Of a DNA stretch of 64,000 bases, positions 38,681 through 48,285 are shown in pieces. A model generated the notes under the pieces. The model saw only the letters and a list, made by a program, of their open reading frames with translations, searched no databases and had not been told where the DNA came from. The position numbers and the translations under genes are program-made. Origin of the DNA: Stenotrophomonas africana (GTDB lineage Bacteria; Pseudomonadota; Gammaproteobacteria; Xanthomonadales; Xanthomonadaceae); contig NZ_JABEME010000002.1 of assembly GCF_013004645.1 (NCBI RefSeq), forward strand, positions 310,001-374,000, given 5' to 3'. Positions within the stretch are counted from its first letter, which is position 1, and every line of letters starts with the position of its first letter.

Positions 38681-41354
38681 ATTGATAGCCCTGGTCGTAC
38701 TGGTCCTGCTGGCCATCCCGCTGCTGCTGGTGGTGGCACTGGTGATGATTGCCGGCCTGCGCCGTCGCGTCGCCGCGTTGGAAAGCGCGATGGCCGCTGC
38801 GCCTGTCGCTGCCAAGCCGGCCGCCGCCACGCCCGCGCCTGAACGGCCTGCGGCCCCCCCTGCGGCCAGTGCCGATCCACCCTTCCTGCGGCCGGTGGCG
38901 GCGGCTGCACCGCCTCCTCCTCCGCCTCAGCCAACGCCGCCGGTGCGCGAAGCGGTGCCCACGGCAGCGGAGGCGCCGCGCCCGATCGCACCACCGCCGG
39001 TGCCACCCGCGCCGATGCAGCCGCCGTTGCCTTCCGAACCGGCGCTGCCGAACTTCATCGAGCGCGGCATTGGCGCGGTCAAGCGCTGGTTCACCGAAGG
39101 CAACGTGCCGGTCAAGATCGGCATGCTGGTGCTGCTGGCCGGTGTTGCCGCGCTGTTGAAGTACGTCAGCGACCAGGGCTGGCTGGTGCTGCCGATCGAA
39201 CTGCGCCTGGCCGGCATCACCGTGGGTGCGCTGGGCCTGCTGGCCTTCGGCTGGCACCAGCGCGAGCGCCGGCGCCTGTTTGCGTTGGCGTTGCAGGGCG
39301 GCGCCATCGGTGTGCTGCTGCTGACCATCTTCGCGGCGTTCAAACGCTTCGACCTGATTCCGCCCGGCTTCGCTTTCGTCAGCTCCATTGCACTGGTGGC
39401 CGGGCTGTGTGTACTGGCGGTGGTGCAGAACTCGCGCACGCTGGCGGTACTGGGCATCCTGGCCGGCTTCATGGCCCCGCTGTGGCTGTCCACCGGCAGT
39501 GGCAACCATGTGGGGTTGTTCAGCTACTACGCGGTGCTCAACGCGGGCATCTTCGCCATCGCCTGGTTCCGTCCATGGCGAGCGCTGAACCTGCTTGGCT
39601 TCGCCTTTACCTTCGGCATCGGTACGTTCTGGGGCGTGCTGCAGTACGCGCCGGACAAGTTCAGCAGCACCGAGCCGTTCCTGCTGCTGTTCTTCGCCTT
39701 CTACCTGTTGATCCCGCTGCTGTACGCACGCCGGCAGCCCGCCGGGCGACGCGACCTGGTCGACGGCAGTCTGGTGTTCGGCACGCCGCTGGTCGCGTTC
39801 TCGCTGCAGGCCGGCATGCTGCACGAGCAGCCGATGACGCTGGCGCTATGCGCGCTGGGCCTGGCGGCGATCTATGCGGTGCTGGCGCGGGCGCTGATCG
39901 CGCGTGCGTCGTACACCGTGCTGGCGCAGTCGCATGCGGTGCTGGCGGTGGGCTTCGCCACGCTGGCGGTGCCGCTGGCCTTGTCGGCGCGCGCCACCGG
40001 CGCGGTCTTTGCGCTGGAAGGCGCCGGCCTGGCCTGGTTGGGCCTGCGCCAGAAGCGCTGGCTGCCGCAGGTGTCCGGTGCGCTGCTGCAGATCGGCGCT
40101 GCGTTCGCCTTCGTGGCCGGCGGCGATCACTGGCATGAGGACCTGCGCTTCCTGATCAACCCGACTGCCATCGGCGCGCTGCTGCTGGCCCTGGCAGGCT
40201 TCGCGTCGGCCTGGAGCTACCAGCGCAGGTCACGCCACGAGATCGCCCTGGTCTACTACCTGTGGGGCCTGCTGTGGTGGCTGGGTGGCCTGGTGCATGA
40301 GATCACCCGTTTCTTCCCGTACCGCACCGAAGGGGATGCATTGCTGGTGCTGGCTGCCGTCACCGCATGGCTGGCCGCCGAAATGCAGCGCCGCCAGCCG
40401 GCGCGCGCACTGGGCGTGACCGCGCTGGCGATGCTGGCGCTGGGCTTCCCGCTGGCGCTTTTGCAGAGCGATGCGCACCATCAGCCGTTCGCCGGCTACG
40501 GTGCGCTGGCCTGGGCGGTGTTCGCGGTGCTGGGTGTGCGCACGCTGCTGTGCCTGCGCCAGGGGGGCGACACGGTGGCGCGCATCGCGCAGTTCCTGTG
40601 GTGGCTGCTGTGGCCGTCGCTGCTTTCGCTGCTGGCCCTGTGGGGCGGTGGCGAGGCCGATCTGGCACAGGGCTGGACGACGCTGCTGGTGACCCTGCCG
40701 TGGTTGCTGATGGCGGCGCTGTCGCTGTGGCGCTGGAATGCACTGCGTTGGCCGCTGGGTGCAGCGTTCGACAGCGTGCGCCAGCCGCTGCAGTGCGTGC
40801 TGTTCGGGCTGCTGTCGATGGGATGGCTGTTCGGCCAGCTGCTGCCGGGCGACGCCGCGCCGCTGTTGTGGCTGCCGGTGCTGAATCCGGCCGAGGTCGG
40901 ACAATGGTTGAGCCTGCTGCTTCTGGCGCGCTGGTTGTACAGCGATCAGGCACCGCAGGCATTGCTGAACATCCGCATGCCGCTGCTGTCCCTGGCAACC
41001 TTCGTCGCGCTGACCAGCGTTGTGCTGCATGGCGTGCACCAGTGGGGCGGGCTGTCGTGGAATGTGTCGATGATGCGCTTCAGCCTGGCGCAGACCAGCC
41101 TGACCGTGTTGTGGAGCGTGCTCGGCGTGATTGCCTGGGTGTGGGGATCGCGCCGTGGCCAGCGCGTGCTGTGGATGGTCGGTGCCGTGCTGATGGGCGT
41201 GGTACTGGCCAAACTGGTCATTGTCGATCGCCAGCACCTGGGCAATCTGCTGGGCATCGCATCGTTCATCGCCTACGGCCTGCTGTGCACGGTCGTGGGT
41301 TATCTGGCACCGGCACCGCCCAGCGCGGCGCCGTCCGTGGAGGAAAAACAATGA
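38673..41354 (+). CDS. DUF2339 polytopic membrane protein
   Basis: 893 residues. An N-terminal span (about 3-27) is followed by a short helix and a Pro/Ala-rich linker (about 45-125). About two dozen hydrophobic spans make up the rest, starting GNVPVKIGMLVLLAGVAALL. The conserved DUF2339 centre includes LFALALQGGAIGVLLLTIFA and ILAGFMAPLWLSTGSGNHVG. It is an inner-membrane protein of unknown function. It overlaps the DUF3999 gene by four bases, a pairing often seen, so the two probably act together. The start lies in a 13-base tandem duplication, and the ribosome site is poor. Confidence 0.88.
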   Translation: MEALIALVVLVLLAIPLLLVVALVMIAGLRRRVAALESAMAAAPVAAKPAAATPAPERPAAPPAASADPPFLRPVAAAAPPPPPPQPTPPVREAVPTAAEAPRPIAPPPVPPAPMQPPLPSEPALPNFIERGIGAVKRWFTEGNVPVKIGMLVLLAGVAALLKYVSDQGWLVLPIELRLAGITVGALGLLAFGWHQRERRRLFALALQGGAIGVLLLTIFAAFKRFDLIPPGFAFVSSIALVAGLCVLAVVQNSRTLAVLGILAGFMAPLWLSTGSGNHVGLFSYYAVLNAGIFAIAWFRPWRALNLLGFAFTFGIGTFWGVLQYAPDKFSSTEPFLLLFFAFYLLIPLLYARRQPAGRRDLVDGSLVFGTPLVAFSLQAGMLHEQPMTLALCALGLAAIYAVLARALIARASYTVLAQSHAVLAVGFATLAVPLALSARATGAVFALEGAGLAWLGLRQKRWLPQVSGALLQIGAAFAFVAGGDHWHEDLRFLINPTAIGALLLALAGFASAWSYQRRSRHEIALVYYLWGLLWWLGGLVHEITRFFPYRTEGDALLVLAAVTAWLAAEMQRRQPARALGVTALAMLALGFPLALLQSDAHHQPFAGYGALAWAVFAVLGVRTLLCLRQGGDTVARIAQFLWWLLWPSLLSLLALWGGGEADLAQGWTTLLVTLPWLLMAALSLWRWNALRWPLGAAFDSVRQPLQCVLFGLLSMGWLFGQLLPGDAAPLLWLPVLNPAEVGQWLSLLLLARWLYSDQAPQALLNIRMPLLSLATFVALTSVVLHGVHQWGGLSWNVSMMRFSLAQTSLTVLWSVLGVIAWVWGSRRGQRVLWMVGAVLMGVVLAKLVIVDRQHLGNLLGIASFIAYGLLCTVVGYLAPAPPSAAPSVEEKQ

Positions 41355-42727
41355 GGAAGTGGAGCAGGGCGCTGCTGCCGACAATGTTCGGCATGCTGGC
41401 CGCCGTGGCGGTGCAGGCCGCCGACTACCGCACGCAGTACGCCGAGCAGTGGCCGCTGACGCTGTCCAGCGCGCAGTCCGGTGCATACAGGGTGGTTCTG
41501 GAGCCGGCCATCTATCGCCGTGCCGGTGCCGCAGACCTCGGTGACCTGCAGGTGTTCAACGCCGCCGGCCAATCGTTGCCATCGGCATTGCTGGCGCCGG
41601 ACCAGCCGCTGGCCCAGCCGCCCGTGCAGCGTGAGCTGCCGTGGTTCGCGTTGCCGCCGCTGGCCGAAGCACAGCGCAACGATCTGCAGTTGCTGACCGA
41701 GCGCGATACCGATGGCCGTGTCCGTCGCGTCGAAGCACGCGTGAGCGGCGGTGCGGCAACGAACGGGCAGGGGGGCTGGCTGATCGATGCCAGCGTGCTC
41801 GGCGAGCAACCGTTGGCGGCCCTGGTGCTGGATTGGGCTGACAGCGGACAGCCGTTGCAGGCGCAGGTGCAGCTGGATGCCAGTGACGATCTGCAGCACT
41901 GGCGCGCGGTCGGGCGTGACATTCCGCTGGTGGACCTGCAGCGCGCCGGCAAGCGCCTGCTGCAGCGCCGGCTGCAGGTGAATGGCGAAGCACGCTACCT
42001 GCGCGTACTGGCACAGGGCGATGCGCGTCTGCCGACGCTGCGCAGTGTGCTGGCCGAGCTGCCGCCGGCACCGGCCACACTGCCATGGGAGTGGTTGTCG
42101 CTGGAACCGACCTCGAAGGGCAAGGGCGAGTACACCTTCGAGATGGATGGCCGGTTCCCGGCGGCGCGTGCCGACGTGGCCAGCACCGACAACAGCCTGG
42201 TGCAGTGGACATTGTTCAGTCGCGATGACGAGAGTGCAGAGTGGCAGCGCCGCAGTGCGCCGTGGATTGCCTACCAGCTGCAGCAGGGCGCGCAGGGCCA
42301 GCGCCAGCAATCAGCGGCCCAGCCGCTGGGCGGCGTGCATCGCGACCGCTACTGGAAGTTGGTGGCAAACCCGGCGGAAACTGCGACCGCACCGACCCTG
42401 CGCCTGGGCTATCAGCCGGAAGTACTGGTGTTCCTGAGCCAGGGTGCAGCGCCGTATGCACTGGCGGTGGGCAGCGCGACCGCGCGCCGCATGGAAGCGC
42501 CGATTGGTGTGCTGATCGAGGAACTGCGACAGCGCAATGATCCGTCGTGGCAGCCGACGCTGGCCCGCCTGGAAGGCAGCCCGGAGCCGCTGGCCGGCGA
42601 CGCGGCGCTGAAACCGCAGCACGATTGGAAGTCGTGGTTGCTGTGGGCGTTGCTGGGGCTGGGTGTGTTGGTCGTTGGCGGCCTGGCGGTCAGCCTGCTG
42701 CGGCAGAAGCCGGCGCCTTCGGCGTAG
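41351..42727 (+). CDS. DUF3999 membrane-anchored protein
   Basis: 458 residues from ATG 41351, which overlaps the DUF2339 stop. The signal peptide (about 1-23, VAVQAAD) leads into a large beta-rich periplasmic part with YRVVLEPAIYRRAGAADLGD and LQVFNAAGQSLPSALLAP. One C-terminal span (about 430-450) is followed by a short basic tail. This is the usual DUF3999 layout. The function is unknown, but the constant pairing with DUF2339 suggests a shared envelope complex. Confidence 0.88.
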   Translation: MRKWSRALLPTMFGMLAAVAVQAADYRTQYAEQWPLTLSSAQSGAYRVVLEPAIYRRAGAADLGDLQVFNAAGQSLPSALLAPDQPLAQPPVQRELPWFALPPLAEAQRNDLQLLTERDTDGRVRRVEARVSGGAATNGQGGWLIDASVLGEQPLAALVLDWADSGQPLQAQVQLDASDDLQHWRAVGRDIPLVDLQRAGKRLLQRRLQVNGEARYLRVLAQGDARLPTLRSVLAELPPAPATLPWEWLSLEPTSKGKGEYTFEMDGRFPAARADVASTDNSLVQWTLFSRDDESAEWQRRSAPWIAYQLQQGAQGQRQQSAAQPLGGVHRDRYWKLVANPAETATAPTLRLGYQPEVLVFLSQGAAPYALAVGSATARRMEAPIGVLIEELRQRNDPSWQPTLARLEGSPEPLAGDAALKPQHDWKSWLLWALLGLGVLVVGGLAVSLLRQKPAPSA

Positions 42728-42796
42728 GTTCCGGCGAACGGCGCAGCCCCTCGTGGGTGGGGTTGGTCGTGCAAAGCAAAAGCAAAAGCCGCGCTT

Positions 42797-42899
42797 GGCC
42801 GGGCGGGGTGGGTTCGTGGGGGACGCCGCAAGTACGTCCTTTAGGCTTGGCAGCCGCATCCATGCGGCTGACACCCCCGCGAACCCACCCCGCCCGGCC
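42797..42899 (-). repeat. Long structured element, copy 3 (minus orientation)
   Basis: A 26-base outer stem (42797-42822 with 42874-42899) with a single G-T pair. On the minus strand the core is AGCCGCATGGATGCGGCT, GCCAAGCC, then GGACG-TACTTGCGG-CGTCC. It is bordered by CTGTCAGAGG on the outside of one arm and an AAAGC-repeat tract on the other. With copy 4 and a SMAG dimer it fills the gene-free gap 42728-43369. Confidence 0.85.
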
Positions 42900-42979
42900 T
42901 CTGACAGTTTCCGGTTGCGTCCACCCACGGAAGAGAAGAAAGAAGAGCAAAAGCAAAGCAGCTTCGCTGGGCGCTTCTT

Positions 42980-43045
42980 GTAGAGCCGAGCCCACGCTCG
43001 GCTGCTGCTCGCGGTAGACCCGGCCGAGCATGGGCTCGGCTCTAC
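42980..43045. repeat. SMAG/REP dimer between element copies 3 and 4
   Basis: GTAGAGCCGAGCCCACGCTCGGCTGC and the inverted partner ending GGCTCTAC, as in the dimers at 10043, 45202 and 60715. Confidence 0.9.
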
Positions 43046-43120
43046 ATTAGTTTTTCCGACACCAGAAACCGCTCTTGCTCCTGCCTTTGCCATCCGCTCC
43101 GCCTCATGAAACCTGTCGAG

Positions 43121-43224
43121 GCCGGGGCGGTGTGGGCTGGCAGGGGTGTGAGCCGCATGGACGCGGCGACCAAGCCCCCATGGACGGGTTTACGGCGTCC
43201 CCTGCCATCCCACAGCACCCCGGC
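43121..43224 (+). repeat. Long structured element, copy 4 (plus orientation)
   Basis: The outer stem 43121-43146 pairs with 43199-43224 (23 of 26 positions). The core is GCCGCATGGACGCGGC, GACCAAGCC, then GGACG-GGTTTACGG-CGTCC. It is preceded by CTGTCGAGGC, as in copy 6, and lies about 145 bases before pgk. Confidence 0.8.
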
Positions 43225-43369
43225 TCCCCCCCAGCACCAAGAAGCGCCAGCGCTTTGGCTGTTGCAGTTCGCTGTTGCCGTACGCCTCTGCCTGCCGCAG
43301 GCATCGCCACCCGATACAATGGCCGTCTGCCGTAGCCCGGCATCCCGTCCCTGAGCCAAAGAGTTGCCC

Positions 43370-44545
43370 ATGTCCATCGTCCGCATGACCGACCTCGACC
43401 TCTCCGGCAAGCGCGTGCTGATCCGCCAGGATCTGAACGTGCCGATCGAGAATGGCCGCATCACCTCCGAACAGCGCATCACCGCTTCGCTGCCGACGCT
43501 CAAGCGCGCGCTGGAGCAGGGTGCGGCGGTGATGGTCACCTCGCACCTGGGGCGCCCGAAGGAAGGCGTGTGGAGCGAAGCCGATTCGCTGGCGCCGGTC
43601 GCCCAGCGTCTGTCCGAGCTGCTCGGCCGCGAGGTCCCGCTGGTGCGTGACTGGGTCGACGGTGTCGACGTGCAGCCGGGCCAGCTGGTGCTGCTGGAAA
43701 ACTGCCGCATGAACGTCGGCGAGGGCAAGGACGATGAAGCCCTGTCGAAGAAGTACGCGGCGCTGTGCGATGTGTTCGTGATGGATGCCTTCGGCACCGC
43801 GCACCGTGCGCAGGCCTCCACCCACGGTGTCATCCGCTTCGCCCCGGTTGCTGCCGGTGGCCCGCTGCTGATGGCCGAACTGGACGCGCTGGCGCAGGCG
43901 CTGGATGCGCCGGCCAAGCCGCTGCTGGCCATCGTCGCCGGCAGCAAGGTCAGCACCAAGCTGGAACTGCTGGCCAACCTGGTCGGCAAGGTCGACCAGC
44001 TGATCGTCGGTGGCGGCATCGCCAATACCTTCATTGCTGCCGCTGGCTACAACGTCGGCAAGTCGCTGTACGAGCCGGACCTGCTGGGCACCGCGAAGAA
44101 GATCGTGGCCGATGCCAAGGCGCGTGGCGCCGACATTCCGCTGCCGGTCGACGTGGTCACCGCCAAGCAGTTCATGCCGGATGCTGTTGCCGAAGTGAAG
44201 GCGGTCGATGCCGTTGCCGAGGACGACCTGATCCTGGACATCGGCCCGCAGACCGCTGCGCAGTACGCGCAGCTGATCGAGAAGGCCGGCACCGTGGTCT
44301 GGAACGGCCCGGTCGGCGTGTTCGAGTTCGAAGCCTTCAGCAAGGGCACCGAAGCGCTGGCTCGCGCCATCGCCAGCTCGCCGGCATTCTCCATCGCCGG
44401 TGGCGGCGACACCCTGGCGGCAGTCGACAAGTTCGATATCGCCAAGGACGTCAGCTACATCTCCACCGGTGGCGGTGCGTTCCTGGAGTTCCTGGAAGGC
44501 AAGACCCTGCCCGCAGTGGCCGCACTCGACGCGCGCGGCGCATGA
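43370..44545 (+). CDS. pgk: Phosphoglycerate kinase
   Basis: 391 residues from ATG 43370 ([20 protein letters not shown]). Substrate-binding motifs are [24 protein letters not shown] and [13 protein letters not shown]. The nucleotide domain has [20 protein letters not shown] and the Gly-rich [15 protein letters not shown]. It makes ATP from 1,3-bisphosphoglycerate in glycolysis and runs in reverse in gluconeogenesis. Its stop overlaps the HAD phosphatase start (ATGA). The upstream gap holds repeat elements and presumably the promoter. Confidence 0.98.
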   Translation: MSIVRMTDLDLSGKRVLIRQDLNVPIENGRITSEQRITASLPTLKRALEQGAAVMVTSHLGRPKEGVWSEADSLAPVAQRLSELLGREVPLVRDWVDGVDVQPGQLVLLENCRMNVGEGKDDEALSKKYAALCDVFVMDAFGTAHRAQASTHGVIRFAPVAAGGPLLMAELDALAQALDAPAKPLLAIVAGSKVSTKLELLANLVGKVDQLIVGGGIANTFIAAAGYNVGKSLYEPDLLGTAKKIVADAKARGADIPLPVDVVTAKQFMPDAVAEVKAVDAVAEDDLILDIGPQTAAQYAQLIEKAGTVVWNGPVGVFEFEAFSKGTEALARAIASSPAFSIAGGGDTLAAVDKFDIAKDVSYISTGGGAFLEFLEGKTLPAVAALDARGA

Positions 44546-45195
44546 GTGCCGCGCGCAGCAAGGACGTCCTGTTCTTCGACCTGGACGGCACGCTGATCGA
44601 TTCGCAGGTGGGCATCACCGCCTGCATCGCCTATGCGCTGCAGAAGATGGACCATCCGGTGCCGCCGCAGGAGACGCTGCTGGGCTGGATCGGTCCGTCG
44701 CTGCGGACTACCTTCGCGCCGCTGTTCGGTGAACCGGCGCGGGTGGAACAGGCGGTGGGCTACTACCGTGAGCGCTTCGACGTCGAAGGCTGGCGCGAGC
44801 ACACGGTGTACCCGCAGGTGGAAGACACCCTGCGCGCGCTGCATGGTCGTGGCCACCGCCTGGCGGTGGTCACGGCCAAGAACGAGCCGCACGCGCGCCG
44901 CATTCTCGCCCACCTGCCGTTCGGCGGGCTGTTCGAGGAGATCGTCGGTTCCACCCTGGACGGCTCCCGCAGCCACAAGCCGGAACTGGTAGGTGAGGCG
45001 CTGCGTCGGCTGCAGGTGCAGCCCGCGCAGTGCTGGATGATCGGCGATCGTCGCATGGACATCGAAGGCGCGCGCCACCACGGCCTGCGCAGTGTCGGTG
45101 TGCTGTGGGGCTTTGGCGGCGAGGCGGAACTCACTGAAGCCGGTGCCGGCCAGCTGGCCCGTGAGCCGATGCAGCTGGAAACGCTGCTGGCCTAG
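44542..45195 (+). CDS. HAD-superfamily hydrolase (phosphoglycolate phosphatase-like)
   Basis: 217 residues from ATG 44542. HAD motif I is [11 protein letters not shown] (Asp nucleophile near residue 13), motif II includes [15 protein letters not shown], motif III a Lys in [10 protein letters not shown], and motif [18 protein letters not shown]. An alpha-helical cap lies between I and II. The order is typical of Gph/PGMB-like phosphatases that clear small phosphorylated metabolites. Translational coupling to pgk suggests a house-cleaning role near glycolysis; the substrate is not known. Confidence 0.87.
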   Translation: MSAARSKDVLFFDLDGTLIDSQVGITACIAYALQKMDHPVPPQETLLGWIGPSLRTTFAPLFGEPARVEQAVGYYRERFDVEGWREHTVYPQVEDTLRALHGRGHRLAVVTAKNEPHARRILAHLPFGGLFEEIVGSTLDGSRSHKPELVGEALRRLQVQPAQCWMIGDRRMDIEGARHHGLRSVGVLWGFGGEAELTEAGAGQLAREPMQLETLLA

Positions 45196-45201
45196 CCTCC
45201 T

Positions 45202-45265
45202 GTGGAGCCGAGCCCATGCTCGGCTGCTCCGGCGAGTGCCCAGCCGGGCAAGGGCTCGGCTCTAC
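45202..45265. repeat. SMAG/REP dimer (variant GTGG head)
   Basis: GTGGAGCCGAGCCCATGCTCGGCTGC, spacer, then CCGGGCAAGGGCTCGGCTCTAC. The two halves differ more than in the other dimers. Confidence 0.8.
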
Positions 45266-45405
45266 AAAATACCCTGCGCCACCGTATGTCCGGACGATGT
45301 CCGTTCGATGACGCGCGAAGTCAGGCGGCGCAAGGCTGTAACCGTATACATGGGGCGTGAAGGATGTGCTAATTTCCGTTCTTTAACGGGAGAGGCCCCT
45401 TCACC

Positions 45406-46872
45406 ATGTTCGAGCGTCAGCGTCGCACCAAGATCCTTGCCACCCTCGGTCCGGCCACCGATCCGCCGGGCGTGCTGGAGGATCTGTTCCGCGCTGGCGT
45501 CAACGTGGTGCGTCTGAACTTCAGCCACGGCGATCCGTCCGGCCAGGCCAAGCGTGCGGCCGAGGTACGCGCCGCTGCGGCCCGCGTCGGCGTGGAAGTG
45601 GGCATCCTGGCCGACCTGCCGGGCCCGAAGATCCGCATCGAACGCTTCGCTGAAGGCAAGGTGCAGCTCAAGGCGGGTGACCGCTTCGACCTGATCGCCA
45701 GCTCCAACGCCGGTCCCGGCGATACGACCCAGGTGGGCGTGAGCTACCTCGGCCTGCCGCAGGACGTGGGCCCGGGCGATGTGCTGCTGCTGGACGATGG
45801 CCTGATGCAGCTGCAGGTGGTGGAGGTGCAGGGCGAGCGCATCATCAACACCGTGCTCAACGACGGTGTGCTGTCCGACCGCAAGGGCCTGAACAAGCAG
45901 GGCGGCGGCCTCTCGCTGGGCGCGCTGACCGAGCGTGACAAGGAGCTGATCGGCATCGTCGCCAAGATCGGTGTCGACTTCATCGCCGTGTCGTTCTGCC
46001 GCAACGCGCAGGACATGAACGATGCGCGTGACATCGCCCGCTCGCATGGCTGCGATGCTGCGCTGGTATCGAAGATCGAGCGTACCGAGGCGATCGAGAA
46101 CCTGGAAGAGATCGTCGAGGCCAGCGACGTGGTGATGGTGGCCCGTGGCGACCTCGGCGTGGAAATCGGCGACGCCGAACTGCCGGGCCTACAGAAGAAG
46201 ATCATCAAGGCCTCGCTGGCGCAGAACAAGGTGGTGATCACTGCCACGCAGATGCTGCAGTCGATGGTCGAAAGCCCGATCCCGACCCGCGCCGAAGTGC
46301 TGGACGTGGCCAACTCGGTCATCGACGGCACCGACGCGGTGATGCTGTCGGCCGAAACCGCTGCCGGCGCCTACCCGGTCAAGGCCGTGGAAGCGATGGC
46401 ACGCATCTGCCTGGGTGCCGAGCGCCAGTTCCAGACCGAGACCGACTTCAACGCTTCGCCGCGCAACCTGGAACGTGCCGACCAGGCCATCGCCATGGCC
46501 ACCATGTTCCTGTCGCAGCACGTGGGCGTGCGCGCGATCGTGGCGATGACCGAATCCGGCGGCACTGCGCGTTACCTGTCGCGTTTCCGCGCCAAGGCGC
46601 CGGTGTTCGCGGTCACCCGCCATGACGGCGCACGCCGGCAGATGGCGCTGATGCGCGACGTCTATCCGATCAATTTCGACAGCCGTGGCCTGACCCCGCG
46701 CGAAGCGGCGCGTGGCAGCATCCGCCTGCTGGTGGAAGCCGAACTGCTGCAGGCCGGCGACCGCGTCGTGTTCACCAGCGGTGAGCACATGGAAACCCAC
46801 GGTGCCACCAATACCCTGCGCCTGCTGGAAGTGGGCGAAGACGGCCGCGCCATTGGGCTGGGCGACCTGTAA
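45406..46872 (+). CDS. pyk: Pyruvate kinase
   Basis: 488 residues. The start is RRTKILATLGPATDPPGVLE, with LRLNFSHG-type sequence (VVRLNFSHGDPSGQ), LADLPGPKIRIERF, and the active-site Lys region ALVSKIERTEAIENLEEIVE. MVARGDLGVEIGDAELPGLQ and DAVMLSAETAAGAYPVKAVE complete the barrel. The C-terminal domain (about 370-488) is normal. It makes pyruvate and ATP from phosphoenolpyruvate. A ribosome site (GGGAGAGG) lies upstream of ATG 45406. Confidence 0.97.
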   Translation: MFERQRRTKILATLGPATDPPGVLEDLFRAGVNVVRLNFSHGDPSGQAKRAAEVRAAAARVGVEVGILADLPGPKIRIERFAEGKVQLKAGDRFDLIASSNAGPGDTTQVGVSYLGLPQDVGPGDVLLLDDGLMQLQVVEVQGERIINTVLNDGVLSDRKGLNKQGGGLSLGALTERDKELIGIVAKIGVDFIAVSFCRNAQDMNDARDIARSHGCDAALVSKIERTEAIENLEEIVEASDVVMVARGDLGVEIGDAELPGLQKKIIKASLAQNKVVITATQMLQSMVESPIPTRAEVLDVANSVIDGTDAVMLSAETAAGAYPVKAVEAMARICLGAERQFQTETDFNASPRNLERADQAIAMATMFLSQHVGVRAIVAMTESGGTARYLSRFRAKAPVFAVTRHDGARRQMALMRDVYPINFDSRGLTPREAARGSIRLLVEAELLQAGDRVVFTSGEHMETHGATNTLRLLEVGEDGRAIGLGDL

Positions 46873-46901
46873 GGTACGCGCCATCGCATGCGCGCTGCCG
46901 C

Positions 46902-46928
46902 CCCACGATCTGCTGTGCAGATCGTGGG
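46902..46928. terminator. Hairpin after pyk
   Basis: CCCACGATCTGC-TGT-GCAGATCGTGGG, a perfect 12-bp stem 29 bases after the pyk stop, followed by CCCCTTCTT. A plausible terminator with a weak T-tract. Confidence 0.65.
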
Positions 46929-47151
46929 CCCCTTCTTACCAGCATCCAGACCCCCGCCGCTGCACGGCCGCCCCCTGACTCAGGGGGCACTCGTCCCGGG
47001 ATCCGGGTTTGCGCGGTACCCACGCCCAGTCCGCATGGGTCAATGATTGTCCTGCGCGGGCATTGGAATCGTTTCCAGCCTGGCCTCCACGTCGGGGCAA
47101 CGGGTAGCGGGGCTATACTTACGTTTTTCCCGCACCCGCCACAGGAAGTAC

Positions 47152-48156
47152 ATGAGCATCGAACAGCTGGCTGAAACCGCCCAGGCCATGGTTGCCCCGG
47201 GCAAGGGCATCATCGCGATCGACGAATCCACCGCTACCATCGCCAAGCGTTTCGCTGGCGTCGGTATCGAGAACACCGAGGAGAACCGTCGTGCCTACCG
47301 CGAACTGCTGCTGACCACGCCGAAGCTCAACGAGCACATTTCCGGCGCCATTCTGTTTGACGAAACCATCCGTCAGTCGACCAAGGACGGCGTGCCGTTC
47401 GCCAAGTACATGGCTGACCACGGCATGATTCCGGGCATCAAGGTGGACAAGGGTGCGCACCCGCTGGCCGGCTGCCCGGGCGAGCTGGTCACCGAAGGCC
47501 TGGACGGCCTGCGCGAGCGCCTGCAGGAGTACTACAAGCTGGGTGCGCGCTTCGCCAAGTGGCGTGCGGTCATCAACATCGGCGAGAGCATTCCGTCGGG
47601 CACCTGCATCGAGTCCAACGCTCACGCGCTGGCCCGTTATGCTGCCCTGTGCCAGGAATGCGGCCTGGTGCCGATGGTCGAGCCGGAAGTGATCATGGAC
47701 GGCGACCATGACATCGAGACCTGCTACGAAGTCACCGAAGCCACCCTGCGTTCGCTGTTCGACGCGCTGTACCAGCAGAACGTGCTGCTGGAAGGCACCA
47801 TCCTGAAGGCCTCGATGGTCATCTCCGGCAAGAACTGCGATGAGCAGGCCGACGTCGAGGAAGTGGCTGAGTCGACCGTGATGTGCCTGAAGAGCACCGT
47901 GCCGGCGATCCTGCCGGGCGTGGTGTTCCTGTCCGGTGGCCAGAGCGACGAGCAGTCCACCGAGCACCTGAACGCGATGAACCAGCTGGGCAACCTGCCG
48001 TGGCCGCTGAGCTTCTCCTACGGCCGCGCCATGCAGCAGGCCGCGCTGAAGCTGTGGGCCAAGGACATGAAGGGCAACTACGCCGCTGCCCAGAAGACCG
48101 TGTACGAGCGCGCCAAGGACAACGGCCTGGCTGCGCTGGGCAAGTGGAACGGTTGA
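47152..48156 (+). CDS. fba: Fructose-bisphosphate aldolase, class I
   Basis: 334 residues from ATG 47152 (MSIEQLAETAQAMVAPGKGI). This is the animal-type class I enzyme: GIIAIDESTATIAKRF near the N-terminus, the Schiff-base Lys219 in EGTILKASMVISG, KWRAVINIG, and SGGQSDEQSTEHLNAMN. It needs no metal ion. It splits fructose-1,6-bisphosphate in glycolysis and joins the trioses in gluconeogenesis. A -10-like TATACT is at 47114-47119 and AGGAAG lies near the start. Class I rather than class II next to pyk is usual in xanthomonads, as far as I recall. Confidence 0.96.
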   Translation: MSIEQLAETAQAMVAPGKGIIAIDESTATIAKRFAGVGIENTEENRRAYRELLLTTPKLNEHISGAILFDETIRQSTKDGVPFAKYMADHGMIPGIKVDKGAHPLAGCPGELVTEGLDGLRERLQEYYKLGARFAKWRAVINIGESIPSGTCIESNAHALARYAALCQECGLVPMVEPEVIMDGDHDIETCYEVTEATLRSLFDALYQQNVLLEGTILKASMVISGKNCDEQADVEEVAESTVMCLKSTVPAILPGVVFLSGGQSDEQSTEHLNAMNQLGNLPWPLSFSYGRAMQQAALKLWAKDMKGNYAAAQKTVYERAKDNGLAALGKWNG

Positions 48157-48185
48157 TCCGTCCCATCGCTGGATGAACAAGGCAG

Positions 48186-48213
48186 CGCCGGCATCACGCC
48201 GGCGTTTGCTTTT
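48186..48213 (+). terminator. Terminator of fba
   Basis: CGCCGGC-ATCAC-GCCGGCG followed by TTTGCTTTT. Confidence 0.85.
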
Positions 48214-48285
48214 GCGGGTATCTTTTCCGCCCCCGCGTGCCCGGCCGGTACGCGGGAACCACATGGAAGGCCAAGGAGAAACAAC

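Noticed and set aside
40367-41350. Upstream extension of the DUF3999 frame inside the DUF2339 gene
   Set aside because: The extension is an out-of-frame read of DUF2339. ATG 41351 overlaps the DUF2339 stop and is followed by a signal peptide.
43765-44541. Upstream extension of the HAD phosphatase frame inside pgk
   Set aside because: Arg/Gly-rich shadow of pgk; the true start ATG 44542 overlaps the pgk stop.
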